NCBI RefSeq assembly: GCF_014852685.1
Contig: NZ_JACZDF010000001.1
Span: 124,001-188,000 of the forward strand
Origin: Flavimobilis rhizosphaerae
GTDB lineage: Bacteria; Actinomycetota; Actinomycetes; Actinomycetales; Cellulomonadaceae
DNA: 64,000 bases
Reading direction: 5' to 3'
Positions 52,134-60,867 of this stretch are shown here, in pieces. Under the pieces are notes generated by a model. That model did not search any database. It was given only the letters and a program-made list of their open reading frames with translations, and was not told the origin of the DNA. A program made the translations under genes and the position numbers. Position 1 is the first letter of the stretch; each line of letters opens with the position of its first letter.

Positions 52134-52274
52134 GGGACCGAGCCTAGCGGCACGGCTGACCACAGGCTGGGCGGCCGGCATCCCGTCCACAGATCCGGAA
52201 GGAGGGATCGCGCGGTGCGTGCCGACGGGGGAACGTCGGCTGCGGAACGTGCACGACGAGACCCGGAGGTGACC

Positions 52275-53123
52275 ATGGCGCTGTGGACCGTGCCGCCCGT
52301 CAGCGAGACCGCCACAGGGGCGGCGCCCGGCGACGTCGCCCGGCAGCGGCTGGCGCTCGACGGCGACGTGTGGGACGCAGGCCCGACCATGCTTGCGGCG
52401 CCGCCCGCCCGCCTGCGTCTCGTCCTCGGCGTGAGCGGGGCACGCGGCGGGACCGGCGCGAGCACGCTCGCAGCCGCGTGCGCCCGCGCGCTCGCCCGGC
52501 GCGACGGCGCGTGCGTCCTCGTCGACCTCGACGAGGATGGCGGCGGCATCGACGTCCTCTGCGGGGTCGAGGACCAGCCCGGCCTGCGCTGGGCGGACCT
52601 GCGCGACGCGACCGGTGACGTGCCGGCAGCCGAGCTCCGTGCGCTCCTGCCGACCTGGGGCGACGTCGACGTGCTCAGCCACGACCGGGCCCGCCCCGGC
52701 GAGGTCGCGCCCGGCGCGCTCCACGACGTCCTCGCGGCGCTCGGCACCGACGTGCCGCTCGTCCTCGACCTGCCCCGGCACGTGCGCTCGCGACCGCCCG
52801 TGCCCGTCGACCTCCACGTGCTCGTCGTGCCGCGCGACCTCCAAGGAGTTGCCGCCGCGCAGCGCAGCCTCCACGACCTCCACCCCGCCGCCCCGGTGCG
52901 GCTCGTGACGTCAGGCGCAGCTCCGGGTGGTCTCACCGAGGGCGTCGTCGCGGACGCCGTCGGAGTCGACGTCCTCGCGCGCCTCCACCTCGACCGCACC
53001 CTGCCGCGCGCCGTCGAACGAGGCGTCGGCCCCTGCGGGCCACGCCTGCACCGCACGGCGCTCGCGGTGCTCGGCGCGCTCGAGCGCGCCCGCGCGCCGC
53101 TCGCCGCCGGGAGCCGGCCATGA
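52275..53123 (+). CDS. ssd: Septum-site-determining/CpaE-like ATPase of the Tad cluster
   Basis: The 282-residue protein has a deviant Walker A in VSGARGGTGASTLAAACARA (residues 53-72) and VLVDLDEDGGGIDVL, the MinD/ParA fold. It matches the actinobacterial Ssd/CpaE proteins placed directly before tadA. In Mycobacterium the homologue influences septum formation and dormancy genes; in Tad systems CpaE-like proteins localise the pilus machine. The ATG at 52275 follows GGAGG at 5 nt. The stop overlaps the tadA start (ATGA). Confidence 0.85.
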   Translation: MALWTVPPVSETATGAAPGDVARQRLALDGDVWDAGPTMLAAPPARLRLVLGVSGARGGTGASTLAAACARALARRDGACVLVDLDEDGGGIDVLCGVEDQPGLRWADLRDATGDVPAAELRALLPTWGDVDVLSHDRARPGEVAPGALHDVLAALGTDVPLVLDLPRHVRSRPPVPVDLHVLVVPRDLQGVAAAQRSLHDLHPAAPVRLVTSGAAPGGLTEGVVADAVGVDVLARLHLDRTLPRAVERGVGPCGPRLHRTALAVLGALERARAPLAAGSRP

Positions 53124-54280
53124 GGACGTGCGACGACGCGTTGCTCGCCGACGTCCGCGCACGTCTCGCGACCGTGCCCGCGGGCGCGGCCGACCTCACG
53201 GACGTCGTCCGCGACGCCGTCCGCCGCCGCGGCGTCGTCCTCGGCTCGCACGCCCTCGAACGGCTCGTCCACGACGTGCGCGACGCGACCTACGGCGCCG
53301 GCCCCCTCCAGACGCTGCTCGACGAGCCCGGCGTCACCGACGTCCTCGTCAACGGCCCACGCGACGTGTGGATCGACCGGGGCGACGGGCTCGAGCCCGT
53401 CCCGATCGACCTCGGCACGGACGACGACGTGCGCGCTCTCGCCGTCCACCTCGCCGCCGCAGAAGGGCAGCGGCTCGACGACGCGAGCCCCGTCGTCGAC
53501 GCCCGCCTGCCCGACGGCACGCGGCTGCACGCCGTCGTCGCACCCGTGTGCCCGCGGGGCGCGATCGTGTCACTGCGCGTCCTGAGGCCCGGCAGCCTGC
53601 CCTACACCGAGCTTGTCGAGGCCGGCATGCTCCCACCCGGCAGCAGCGACCTCCTGCCCGCGCTCGTGACGTCGCGCGCGAACGTCGTCGTGGCCGGCGC
53701 GACGGGAAGCGGCAAGACGACGCTCCTCGCGGCGCTGCTCGCTCTCGTCCCCGCCGACGAGCGGATCGTCGTCGTCGAGGAGGCGCGCGAGCTCGTCCCG
53801 ACGCACCCCCACGTCCTCCACCTGCTCGCGCGACGCCCCAACGTCGAGGGGCGTGGCGAGGTGACGCTCGCCGACCTCGTCCGCGCGACCCTGCGCATGC
53901 GACCCGACAGGATCGTCCTCGGCGAGTGCCGGGGAGCTGAGGTGCGCGAGCTCCTCACCGCCCTCAACACTGGGCACGACGGCGGCTGGGCGACCCTCCA
54001 CGCGAACTCCGCCGCTGACGTGCCCGCTCGGCTCGCGGCGCTCGGCGCGCTCGCCGGCCTCGCGCCGGAGGCCGTCGCCGCGCAGGCCGCGGCGGCTCTC
54101 GATGCGGTCGTCCACGTGCGCCGCACCGCCGGGCATCGGCACGTCGCCGAGGTCGGGATCGTCGCGCTCGATGCGGGGCAGCTCGTCGTCACGCCCGCGC
54201 TCACGTGGGACGGCCACGGCGCACCGCGCCGCGGGCCCGGCTGGGAACGGCTCGTCGACCGTCTCGGGGAAGGCCCGTGA
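53120..54280 (+). CDS. tadA: Tad pilus assembly ATPase TadA/CpaF
   Basis: The 386-residue secretion ATPase contains GPLQTLLDEPGVTDVLVNGP (N-terminal domain), Walker A GATGSGKTT (193-201), the Asp box VVVEEARELVPTHPHV and Walker B RMRPDRIVLGECRGAE, with the His box ALNTGHDGGWATLHAN. It powers assembly of Flp-type pili at the cytoplasmic face. ATG 53120 overlaps ssd and its stop overlaps tadB. Confidence 0.95.
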   Translation: MRTCDDALLADVRARLATVPAGAADLTDVVRDAVRRRGVVLGSHALERLVHDVRDATYGAGPLQTLLDEPGVTDVLVNGPRDVWIDRGDGLEPVPIDLGTDDDVRALAVHLAAAEGQRLDDASPVVDARLPDGTRLHAVVAPVCPRGAIVSLRVLRPGSLPYTELVEAGMLPPGSSDLLPALVTSRANVVVAGATGSGKTTLLAALLALVPADERIVVVEEARELVPTHPHVLHLLARRPNVEGRGEVTLADLVRATLRMRPDRIVLGECRGAEVRELLTALNTGHDGGWATLHANSAADVPARLAALGALAGLAPEAVAAQAAAALDAVVHVRRTAGHRHVAEVGIVALDAGQLVVTPALTWDGHGAPRRGPGWERLVDRLGEGP

Positions 54281-54999
54281 TGGCCGTCGTCGTCGGAGCG
54301 CTCGTCGGTGTGCTCGCGTTCCTCGCCGCGGGCGGCGTGCCGCGCACCGGCGTGCGGCCGGTCCGCACGACGACGGAGTCGACGCTGCGCGCACCGGGCA
54401 GCGCGGTCGACGTGCTGCTCGCGACCGTTGCCGCCTCGCTGCGGGCTGGCACCCCGCCCGCGCACGCGTGGGCGCACGCCGGGGTGCTCGCGACGCCCGA
54501 CGGCGTCCCGCACGCCGGCTCGCTCGCCCTCCGGATCGACGGCTCGGCCCGTGAGGACCCCGACGACGAAGGTGCATCGGACCGTCCCGATGACGCACGC
54601 GCGCCGCGTCCACGGCCGGGGAGACGGCGCCGCCACGGGCACACCGCCGCACGGGAACGCCGCGCGCAGGTTGCCGCCCTCGTTGCGGCCAGCCGTCTCG
54701 CCGCGCGGCTCGGCGCCCCGCTCGCCGACACCCTCGAGCACGTCGGCCGCGAGGCCGTCGCCGCCGAGACCCGTGCCGCACGACGCCGCGCCGCACTCGC
54801 CGGCCCCCGCGCGACCGCACGGCTCCTCGCATGGCTGCCGCTGCTCGGACTCCTCGTCGCGAGCCTCCTCGGCGGCGACCCCGTGAACACCGTGCTCGGC
54901 GGAGGCGCGGGCGCCCTCTCCGTCACGTGCGGCGCGCTCGCGCTCGCGGCCGGACACCGCTGGATCCGGGTGCTCGTGCGACAGGCGGAACACCCGTGA
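54280..54999 (+). CDS. tadB: Tad pilus membrane protein TadB (type II secretion F family)
   Basis: The 239-residue protein opens with a membrane helix (AVVVGALVGVLAFLAAGG). Its cytoplasmic core contains SAVDVLLATVAASLRAGTPPAHAW and an Arg/Asp-rich insertion (about 100-125), then ARLAAPLADTLEHV-like T2SSF sequence and two C-terminal helices (LLAWLPLLGLLVASLLGG; GGGAGALSVTCGALALAAG). ATG 54280 is preferred over the overlapping GTG 54277 because the GGGGAAGG site is 6 nt from it. It forms the inner-membrane platform with TadC. Confidence 0.85.
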   Translation: MAVVVGALVGVLAFLAAGGVPRTGVRPVRTTTESTLRAPGSAVDVLLATVAASLRAGTPPAHAWAHAGVLATPDGVPHAGSLALRIDGSAREDPDDEGASDRPDDARAPRPRPGRRRRHGHTAARERRAQVAALVAASRLAARLGAPLADTLEHVGREAVAAETRAARRRAALAGPRATARLLAWLPLLGLLVASLLGGDPVNTVLGGGAGALSVTCGALALAAGHRWIRVLVRQAEHP

Positions 55000-55730
55000 C
55001 GGACCCGGCCGTGCTCGTCGTCCTCGGCACGGCGCTCCTCCTCGCCGCGTCGGGCGACGGGTGGGGGAGAGGTCGCGGCGTCCGTGGCCCAGGCAGAGCG
55101 GTGAACGACGGCGCGCGGGACGGTCACACGCTGGCCGGCGGCCCCGACCCGGGGCGTGCGGCGTCGGCAGGGCGGCTCGTCGCCGCCACCTCGGCCACGG
55201 ACGACACCGAGAGCGCCGACGACCCCGTCGACGACGTCGGCGTCGTGCTCGAGCTGCTCGCCGTCGCGACGGGCGCCACGTCGCTGCCAGACGCCCTCCG
55301 CGTCGTCGGGGACGCGGTCGACGGCCCGACAGGCCGCGGCCTCGTCACCGCGGGAGCCGCGCTCGTCCTCGGCGCCGCATGGGACGAGGCCTGGGCCGCC
55401 GCAGGCGCTGAGGGGAAGCCGTCGGACGACGCCGTCGGCCGTCGGACCAGACGCTCTGTCGGCTCAGCGGGGCACAGCGGCACCCGACCGCGCATCCTCG
55501 ACCTCGTCGCTGACTGCCTCCGCCCCGCCTGGGAGCAGGGCGCCGCACCCGGGGCCGCGCTCCGCGCCGCACGTGACCGGCACGACCGCGAGGCCGACGC
55601 GCGCGCCGTCGAGGCCGCAGAACGGCTCGCCGTGCGCCTCGTCGTCCCGCTCGGCCTGTGCCTCCTGCCCGCGTTCGCGCTGCTCGGGCTCGTCCCCGCG
55701 GTCATCGCGCTCGGTGCGGGGCTCCTCTGA
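54996..55730 (+). CDS. tadC: Tad pilus membrane protein TadC (type II secretion F family)
   Basis: The 244-residue protein starts at GTG 54996 in a GTGA overlap. After a first helix and an acidic, low-complexity stretch (about 25-75), it has VVLELLAVATGATSLPDALRVVG, LRAARDRHDREADARAVEAAERLAVRLVVPLGL and two helices, as in TadC. It pairs with TadB in the membrane platform. The intervening acidic region and short length are unusual compared with proteobacterial TadC but common in actinobacterial ones. Confidence 0.85.
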   Translation: MTDPAVLVVLGTALLLAASGDGWGRGRGVRGPGRAVNDGARDGHTLAGGPDPGRAASAGRLVAATSATDDTESADDPVDDVGVVLELLAVATGATSLPDALRVVGDAVDGPTGRGLVTAGAALVLGAAWDEAWAAAGAEGKPSDDAVGRRTRRSVGSAGHSGTRPRILDLVADCLRPAWEQGAAPGAALRAARDRHDREADARAVEAAERLAVRLVVPLGLCLLPAFALLGLVPAVIALGAGLL

Positions 55731-55826
55731 GCCGACCCACGACCGACCCGCCGCCGAAACATCTTGGAAGCACGCTCCACCTACCGTCGGACGCGGAACC
55801 GCGCCCCGCGTGGAAGGAGCCCGTCC

Positions 55827-56741
55827 GTGAGCGTCCAGGTGAGCTGCACCGCCCTCGTCGTCCCCCGCACCATCGACGTGCGTACGCTTGCGCGCGCCTG
55901 GTTCCCGCACGCCACGTGGCTGCGCGAACCTCTCGCTCCCCGTCCCGCGCAGGCACTCGTCGGGGCGCGGTTCCGGGGAGCGCCGGCCACCGACGAGAAC
56001 GGTGCCCTCGGGCTCCTCGAGGTCGCTGACGGCGCACGCGTCGTCGGGCCCTTCCCGACCGCGCGCGACGACGAGGTGACGTGGTGGGTCACCGAGGTCG
56101 ACGAGGACGGGAGCACAGGGTCGGTCGCCCGCGCGTGGGCGCGCGCGGTCGCCGCGCACACCGCAGGGGCGACCGGCACACCTGCCCACCCGGCGGCGGG
56201 CGCGCTCGTCGCGGCCGTCGAGCATGCGTGCCGCGCTCCCGGCGCGGGCCCCGACGCGGGCGTGCGCGAGGCCGCAGAGCGGGCGTGGGCCGACGTCCGT
56301 GCGACCGGGCTCGACCGGTCCGAGAGCGTCCGCGGCGGGTGGCGCACCCTCTTCTCGCCCATGCTCGTCGACGTCCAGCAGGCCTTCGACCTGCTCGTAC
56401 GGCACGGCCTGCGGACGAGCCTCGACAACGTCGCCGAACGACACCGCGGCGTCGTCGGTGCCCTCGGGTACACGCTCGTCGGCCGCACCGCGTTCGACGG
56501 GGCCGTCGTCCTGCGCATGTACCGCGCCGAGCTCGAGCCGCCCGCGCTGCGGGAGCTGCCGTGGCGCGACCACGGTCCGTTCGCGTACGAGCTCACGTGG
56601 CAGTCTGAGCACGAGGGAGGCGAGGCCGTCGACGCGATCGCCCGGCGCCGGGTGCTGCCGACGATCACGCGGCTCGCGCACGCGATGCGCGACGCGTGCA
56701 CCGGCACGATCCTCACCGGGGACGGGTTCGTCGAGGCCTGA
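55827..56741 (+). CDS. Unknown protein encoded inside the Tad cluster
   Basis: I do not recognise the family. GTG 55827 follows AAGGAG at 7 nt and gives 304 residues with no signal peptide or membrane helix. Visible segments are VSCTALVVPRTIDVRTLARAW, EVTWWVTEVDEDGS, GGWRTLFSPMLVDVQQAFDLL and CTGTILTGDGFVEA; the composition is mixed alpha/beta. It sits 96 bp after tadC and 204 bp before the pilin gene, which is not a usual place for an extra Tad gene, so its presence may be lineage-specific. Confidence 0.55.
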   Translation: MSVQVSCTALVVPRTIDVRTLARAWFPHATWLREPLAPRPAQALVGARFRGAPATDENGALGLLEVADGARVVGPFPTARDDEVTWWVTEVDEDGSTGSVARAWARAVAAHTAGATGTPAHPAAGALVAAVEHACRAPGAGPDAGVREAAERAWADVRATGLDRSESVRGGWRTLFSPMLVDVQQAFDLLVRHGLRTSLDNVAERHRGVVGALGYTLVGRTAFDGAVVLRMYRAELEPPALRELPWRDHGPFAYELTWQSEHEGGEAVDAIARRRVLPTITRLAHAMRDACTGTILTGDGFVEA

Positions 56742-56888
56742 CACCCCGGCGCGTGCGGGGCGGCGACCGTCCCGTGCCGAGATGCGTCAGCGTGCAGGGC
56801 TGCCCACAGGAGGGGGCGGTGGGAACCTCGTCCACGGATCTCGCCGCGCCCCTTCCGTGACCTCCTCGCACGGCCCACCGTGGTGCTC

Positions 56889-56908
56889 CGCGGGCCGCCT
56901 GGCCCGCG
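56889..56908 (+). promoter_or_regulatory. GC hairpin ahead of the pilin gene
   Basis: CGCGGGCC-GCCT-GGCCCGCG forms an 8-bp stem 37 bp before the pilin ATG. It could act as an attenuator or mRNA stabiliser, letting the pilin be expressed at a different level from the assembly genes; this is inference. Confidence 0.4.
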
Positions 56909-56945
56909 CGCACCGCGGCCCCGGCCGCCGACCAGAGGAGGACCC

Positions 56946-57218
56946 ATGAGTGCCCTGACGCTCGTCCCCGACCTGCCCACCGACCACCCTGAGACCGCGG
57001 TGGCCGACGCGCCGCCGACCGACGCCCCCACCCGCAGCTGGCTCGCGACGACCGTCGCCCAGCTGCGCGCCCACCGCGAGCGTGGCGCCGCGACCGCCGA
57101 GTACGCCGTGACGATCATCGCGGCCGTCGGCCTCGCCGGCCTCCTCGTGACGATCCTCGCGAGCAGCGACGTGCGCACGATGCTCCTCAAGATCGTCAAG
57201 CAGGCGCTGACGATCTGA
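56946..57218 (+). CDS. Flp-type pilin (DUF4244)
   Basis: The 90-residue protein has an acidic/Pro-rich leader, then RERGAATAEYAVTIIAAVGLAGLLVTIL, the DUF4244 signature with the Glu-Tyr (TAEYAVT) at the expected prepilin position and one hydrophobic helix. The ATG at 56946 follows AGAGGAGG. It is the major subunit candidate of the pilus. The long leader before the G-A-A-T-A-E-Y processing region is normal for actinobacterial members. The stop overlaps the tadE start (TGATG). Confidence 0.88.
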   Translation: MSALTLVPDLPTDHPETAVADAPPTDAPTRSWLATTVAQLRAHRERGAATAEYAVTIIAAVGLAGLLVTILASSDVRTMLLKIVKQALTI

Positions 57219-57580
57219 TGAGCGGCCAGTCACGACCGCGACCCCGCCGCGACGACCGCGGGTCCGTCACGGCCGAGGTCGCGGTCGTGCTGCCGGTCGT
57301 CGTCGTCGCGCTCCTCGTTGTCCTCACTGTCGCGGCCGTCGGCGTCGCGCACCTGAGCGTGCTCGACGGCGCCCGGGCGGGCGCACGCGCCGCAGCGCTC
57401 GGGCTCACCGAGGCCGACGCCGTCGCGGCAGCCCGCCGCGTCGCAGGCGCGACGGCGTCGGTCGATCTCGTCGTCACCGATGGGTGGGCGAGCGTCGCCG
57501 TCCGGCGCGGCGTCGGCGACGGACGGGGCCCGCTCGGGGCGCTCGGTGTCAGCGCGACCGCTGTCGCGGCGGTGGAGTGA
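57218..57580 (+). CDS. tadE: TadE-like pseudopilin
   Basis: The 120-residue protein has the TadE layout: a basic N-terminus (RPRPRRDDRGSVTAEVAVVL), one helix (VVLPVVVVALLVVLTVAAVGV) with a conserved Glu near its start, and a small extracellular domain rich in Ala/Val. It is a minor component of the Tad pilus. It overlaps the genes on both sides by 1 and 4 nt. Confidence 0.88.
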   Translation: MSGQSRPRPRRDDRGSVTAEVAVVLPVVVVALLVVLTVAAVGVAHLSVLDGARAGARAAALGLTEADAVAAARRVAGATASVDLVVTDGWASVAVRRGVGDGRGPLGALGVSATAVAAVE

Positions 57581-58095
57581 CCGTGCTGCGGACGAGGCAG
57601 GCCCGCTCCAGGTTACCGAGGACGCGGGACCGGGCGCGCCGCGGGCGTGACCGTCACCGATCCGCTCGGCCGGTGAGCCGCCCGCTCGACGACCGCTGCA
57701 TCGACGGACCGGCGCCCGACGACGGCAGTGCCTCCGTCCTGCTCCTCGCGGTGCTCGCCGTCGCCGCGGTGCTCGCCGGGACGCTCGCCCTCACGGCGTC
57801 GGCGCGGGCGCTCGGAGCCGCGACCTCGTCGGCCGCAGATCTGGCGGCGCTCGCGGGCGCGCAGGCTGCTGCGGCTCCGTGGACGGGCGCGGTGCCGTGC
57901 ACGGTCGCAGCCGAGGCCGCGACCCGCAACGGCGCCGAGATCGTCACGTGCGACGTCGACGGGCTCGGCGTCGTCGAGGTCACCGTGCGCAGGTCGCCGC
58001 GCGGTGCGCTCGCGCGCGTCGCCGGGCCGCGCACCGCCACCGCGCGTGCAGGCCCGGCATGGGTGCGCGACGCCGAGCAGGCAGGTGCCCGATGA
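57577..58095 (+). CDS. TadE-like/helicase-neighbourhood protein (Rv3654c type)
   Basis: From GTG 57577 (GTGA overlap) the protein has 172 residues; GTG 57673 is an alternative that would remove an Arg-rich extension. The core is DDGSASVLLLAVLAVAAVLAGTLAL, one membrane helix, followed by an extracytoplasmic alpha/beta domain with one cysteine pair (VPCTVAAEAATRNGAEIVTC). It matches the Rv3654c family encoded between TadE and a DEAD-box helicase, the context here. It is the last gene of the Tad operon and is convergent with the helicase (5 bp between stops). Confidence 0.8.
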   Translation: MTVLRTRQARSRLPRTRDRARRGRDRHRSARPVSRPLDDRCIDGPAPDDGSASVLLLAVLAVAAVLAGTLALTASARALGAATSSAADLAALAGAQAAAAPWTGAVPCTVAAEAATRNGAEIVTCDVDGLGVVEVTVRRSPRGALARVAGPRTATARAGPAWVRDAEQAGAR

Positions 58096-58100
58096 CCGCG

Positions 58101-60566
58101 TCAGCGCATGACGTGCCCGCCGGGAGCGCACGCGAGCACCGCGTCGAGCAGCCGCACCGCGGCCTCCTTCTCGAGCGGGTTGTTCTGCGAGCCGCACTTG
58201 GGCGACTGCACGCATGCGGGGCAGCCCGCCTGGCACGGGCAGTCCGCGATCGACTCGCGCGTCGCGCGCAGCCACGTCGCGCCGAGCTCGAAGCCGCGCT
58301 CCGCGAAGCCCGCGCCGCCCGGGTAGGCGTCGTAGACGAAGACCGTCGCCTCGCCCGTGTCGACGTGCATCGCGGTCGAGACGCCGCCGAGGTCCCAGCG
58401 GTCGCATGTCGCGAGCAGCGGCAGCAGACCGATCGACGCATGCTCGGCCGCGTGGAGCGCACCGGGCGCGAGCTCGGCGGTGACGCCCGCCGCCTCGAGC
58501 ACGTCGGCCGGCGCCGTCCACCACACGGCGGTCGTCGGCAGCGTGCGCGGCGGCAGGTTGAGGTCGTGGTTCGAGACGATCTCGAGGCCCGGCAGGCGAC
58601 GCTTCGTGTACGAGACGACCTGCGTCGTCACGTCGACGTCACCGAGGCCCCAGCGCACCGAGCGCCCGCCCGCGGTCCACGTGCGCTCGCGCGCGCCGTC
58701 GTGCACGGCGATCGTCGTGATGTCGTGCGACCACGTGCCGTAGTCGACGTCCTTGCGCCCGACGAGCGCGACCTTGTCCTCGAGGTCGAGCTCCCGCACG
58801 ACGTACGACGTGCCCTGATGGACGTACACGGCGCCCGTGTGCACGGAACCGTCGGCGCCCGCCGCGTCGACCGTGCCGAGCATGCGGCCGGTGCCGTCCT
58901 CGACGACGCGCACCGGCTCGCCGCCCGAGCCGCGCAGGTCGGTGAGCCCGGCCGCCGACGTCGGGTGCGTCCAGAACCAGCCCGACGGCCGGCGTCGCAG
59001 AGCGCCGCGCCGCTCGAGCACGACGAGCACCTCGCGGGCGTGCGGCCCGAACGCGTCGAGGTCGTCCTCGCGCAGCGGTAGCTCGGCCGCGGCAGCGCAC
59101 AGGTGCGGCGCGAGCACGTGCGGGTTGCCCGGGTCGAAGACCGTCGCCTCGAGCGGGGCGTCGAAGATCGCCTCGGGATGGTGGACGAGGTACGTGTCGA
59201 GAGGGTCCTCGCGTGCGACGAACGCGACGAGACCGTCGGCCCCCGCCCTCCCGGCGCGCCCCGCCTGCTGCCAGATCGACATGCGCGTGCCCGGCCAACC
59301 GACGACGAGCACCGCGTCGAGACCCGAGATGTCGACGCCGAGCTCAAGGGCGTTCGTCGTCGCGAGCGCCCGCAGCCGGCCCGAGCGGATCGCGTCCTCG
59401 AGCTCGCGGCGCTCCTCGGGCAGGTAGCCGCCGCGGTACGCCGCGACCGCGTCGCGCAGGCGCGGGGACACCGCGGCCAGCGCCCGCTGCGCGCTCAGCG
59501 CGACCGACTCGGCGCCGCGCCGCGACCGGCAGAACGCGAGCGTCCGGGCGCCCGCCGACGTGAGGTCCGCGAGGAGGTCGGCGGCCTCCGCGGTCGCCGA
59601 GCGGCGAGGCCGCGGCTCGGTCTCCTCGGGTGCGTCGACCCACCACTCTTCGGGCGTCGTCCCGGGCGTGAACGTGACGAAGCCGTCGTCGACGCCCGCG
59701 TCCGTGCCGGGCAGCTCAGCGGGCTCCCACAGGACGAACGTGCGGCGGCCCGTGGGCGCCGTGTCCGCGGTCACCGCGACGACCTCGCCCGCGTCGACGC
59801 CCACGAGACGCGCGGTCGTGCGCGCCGGCTCGGCACTCGTCGCCGACGCGACGACGAACGTCGGGCCCTCCGGGCGGCCCGAGTAGTGCGCGCACAGGCG
59901 TCGCAGGCGGCGCAGCACGAGCGCGACGTGCGCGCCGAGCACACCGCGGAACGCGTGGCCCTCGTCGACGACGACGTACCGCAGCGAGCGCAGCAGCCGA
60001 GCCCACCGCGCGTGCTGCGGCAGGAGCGCGAAGTGCAGGAAGTCGGGGTTCGTCAGCACGACGTCCGCGTGGTCGCGGACCCAGCGCCGCTCCTCGTACG
60101 GGGTGTCGCCGTCGCACGTCGCGACCTTGACGTCGGGCGTGCCTGCGGCCGCGAGCAGCTGCTCGAGGCCGACGAGCTGGTCGGCGGCGAGCGCCTTCGT
60201 CGGGCAGAGGTACAGGACGGAGCCGCGGGAACGCACAGACTCGATCCGGCCCGGGTCGAACGTGCCGCGCGCGTGGTCGACCCGGACCGACGTGAGCGCG
60301 GGCAGCCAGAACGCGAGGGACTTGCCCGAGCCCGTCGACGTGCCGATGACCGTGTGGTGCCCCGCCCACGCGGCGTCCGCCGCCTCGACCTGGTGACGCC
60401 ACGGGCGTTCGACGCCCAGTGCGCGGTAGCCCGAGACGAGGTCTCGGTCCGCCCACTCGGGCCAGTCCGCGTGCGTCCCCGCGCGCGCCGGCACGTGCTC
60501 GACGTGCGTCGCACGGTCGGCGCGACGCCCGCCCGCGAGGAGCACGTCAAGAAGGTCGGTGGGCAC
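58101..60566 (-). CDS. DEAD/DEAH-box helicase of the MrfA/YprA type (DUF1998)
   Basis: The 821-residue helicase has motif I in GTSTGSGKSLAF (about 75-86), motif II VVDEGHAF, SAT in FVVASATSAEP, motif VI in QQAGRAGRAG and a C-terminal DUF1998 domain with the four-cysteine cluster CPCQAGCPACVQSPKCG. MrfA proteins repair mitomycin-type DNA damage as 3'-5' DNA helicases. GTG 60566 has GGGAGG 8 nt upstream; the longer TTG start at 60590 is possible and would add eight residues. The gene is convergent with the Tad operon and divergent from the SAM-IV unit. Confidence 0.9.
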   Translation of the reverse strand: MPTDLLDVLLAGGRRADRATHVEHVPARAGTHADWPEWADRDLVSGYRALGVERPWRHQVEAADAAWAGHHTVIGTSTGSGKSLAFWLPALTSVRVDHARGTFDPGRIESVRSRGSVLYLCPTKALAADQLVGLEQLLAAAGTPDVKVATCDGDTPYEERRWVRDHADVVLTNPDFLHFALLPQHARWARLLRSLRYVVVDEGHAFRGVLGAHVALVLRRLRRLCAHYSGRPEGPTFVVASATSAEPARTTARLVGVDAGEVVAVTADTAPTGRRTFVLWEPAELPGTDAGVDDGFVTFTPGTTPEEWWVDAPEETEPRPRRSATAEAADLLADLTSAGARTLAFCRSRRGAESVALSAQRALAAVSPRLRDAVAAYRGGYLPEERRELEDAIRSGRLRALATTNALELGVDISGLDAVLVVGWPGTRMSIWQQAGRAGRAGADGLVAFVAREDPLDTYLVHHPEAIFDAPLEATVFDPGNPHVLAPHLCAAAAELPLREDDLDAFGPHAREVLVVLERRGALRRRPSGWFWTHPTSAAGLTDLRGSGGEPVRVVEDGTGRMLGTVDAAGADGSVHTGAVYVHQGTSYVVRELDLEDKVALVGRKDVDYGTWSHDITTIAVHDGARERTWTAGGRSVRWGLGDVDVTTQVVSYTKRRLPGLEIVSNHDLNLPPRTLPTTAVWWTAPADVLEAAGVTAELAPGALHAAEHASIGLLPLLATCDRWDLGGVSTAMHVDTGEATVFVYDAYPGGAGFAERGFELGATWLRATRESIADCPCQAGCPACVQSPKCGSQNNPLEKEAAVRLLDAVLACAPGGHVMR

Positions 60567-60624
60567 CAACACATCCTCCCACCGCGACAATGTCCCGAAG
60601 GGTGGGATGAATCGGTCCGAACCG

Positions 60625-60654
60625 TTGACACGTGCGCGACCAAGGTCCTAGTTT
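60625..60654 (+). promoter_or_regulatory. Promoter of the SAM-IV-controlled unit
   Basis: TTGACA (60625-60630), an 18-bp spacer and TAGTTT (60649-60654). Transcription would start near 60662, about 50 nt before the riboswitch. An imperfect GACC/GGTC dyad overlaps the -10 box. Confidence 0.7.
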
Positions 60655-60707
60655 CGAAGCACTTGCGGTGGGCGCCTGACGGCGCTTGCCGAGAAGAGAA
60701 CGATCAA

Positions 60708-60830
60708 CCTCAGGTCATGAGCGTCAGCGCCAAGCCCCGGCTGGCTGACCAGCAACCCCCGCGCGGGGGTGCTCCGGGTGAGGACCAGGCTCCGTCCGCC
60801 GTGGACGGGGCAACGAGCGCAGCCGCCACG
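60708..60830 (+). promoter_or_regulatory. SAM-IV riboswitch
   Basis: GGTCATGAGCGTCAGCGC opens the element, followed by AAGCCCCGGCTGGCTG, ACCAGCAACCCCC, a GCGC loop, GGGGGTGCTCCGGGTGAGGA and CC, the conserved core of SAM-IV. Predicted stems: GGTC/GACC (60713-60716 / 60783-60786), GTCAGC/GCTGAC and ACCCCC/GGGGGT. The downstream GGCTCC...GGGGCAACGAGCGC part fits the 3' pseudoknot region. SAM-IV binds S-adenosylmethionine and normally represses sulfur genes when SAM is abundant. Confidence 0.9.
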
Positions 60831-60867
60831 TGCGGCGCGGACAGGAGAGCACGATGCACCAGGCAGG

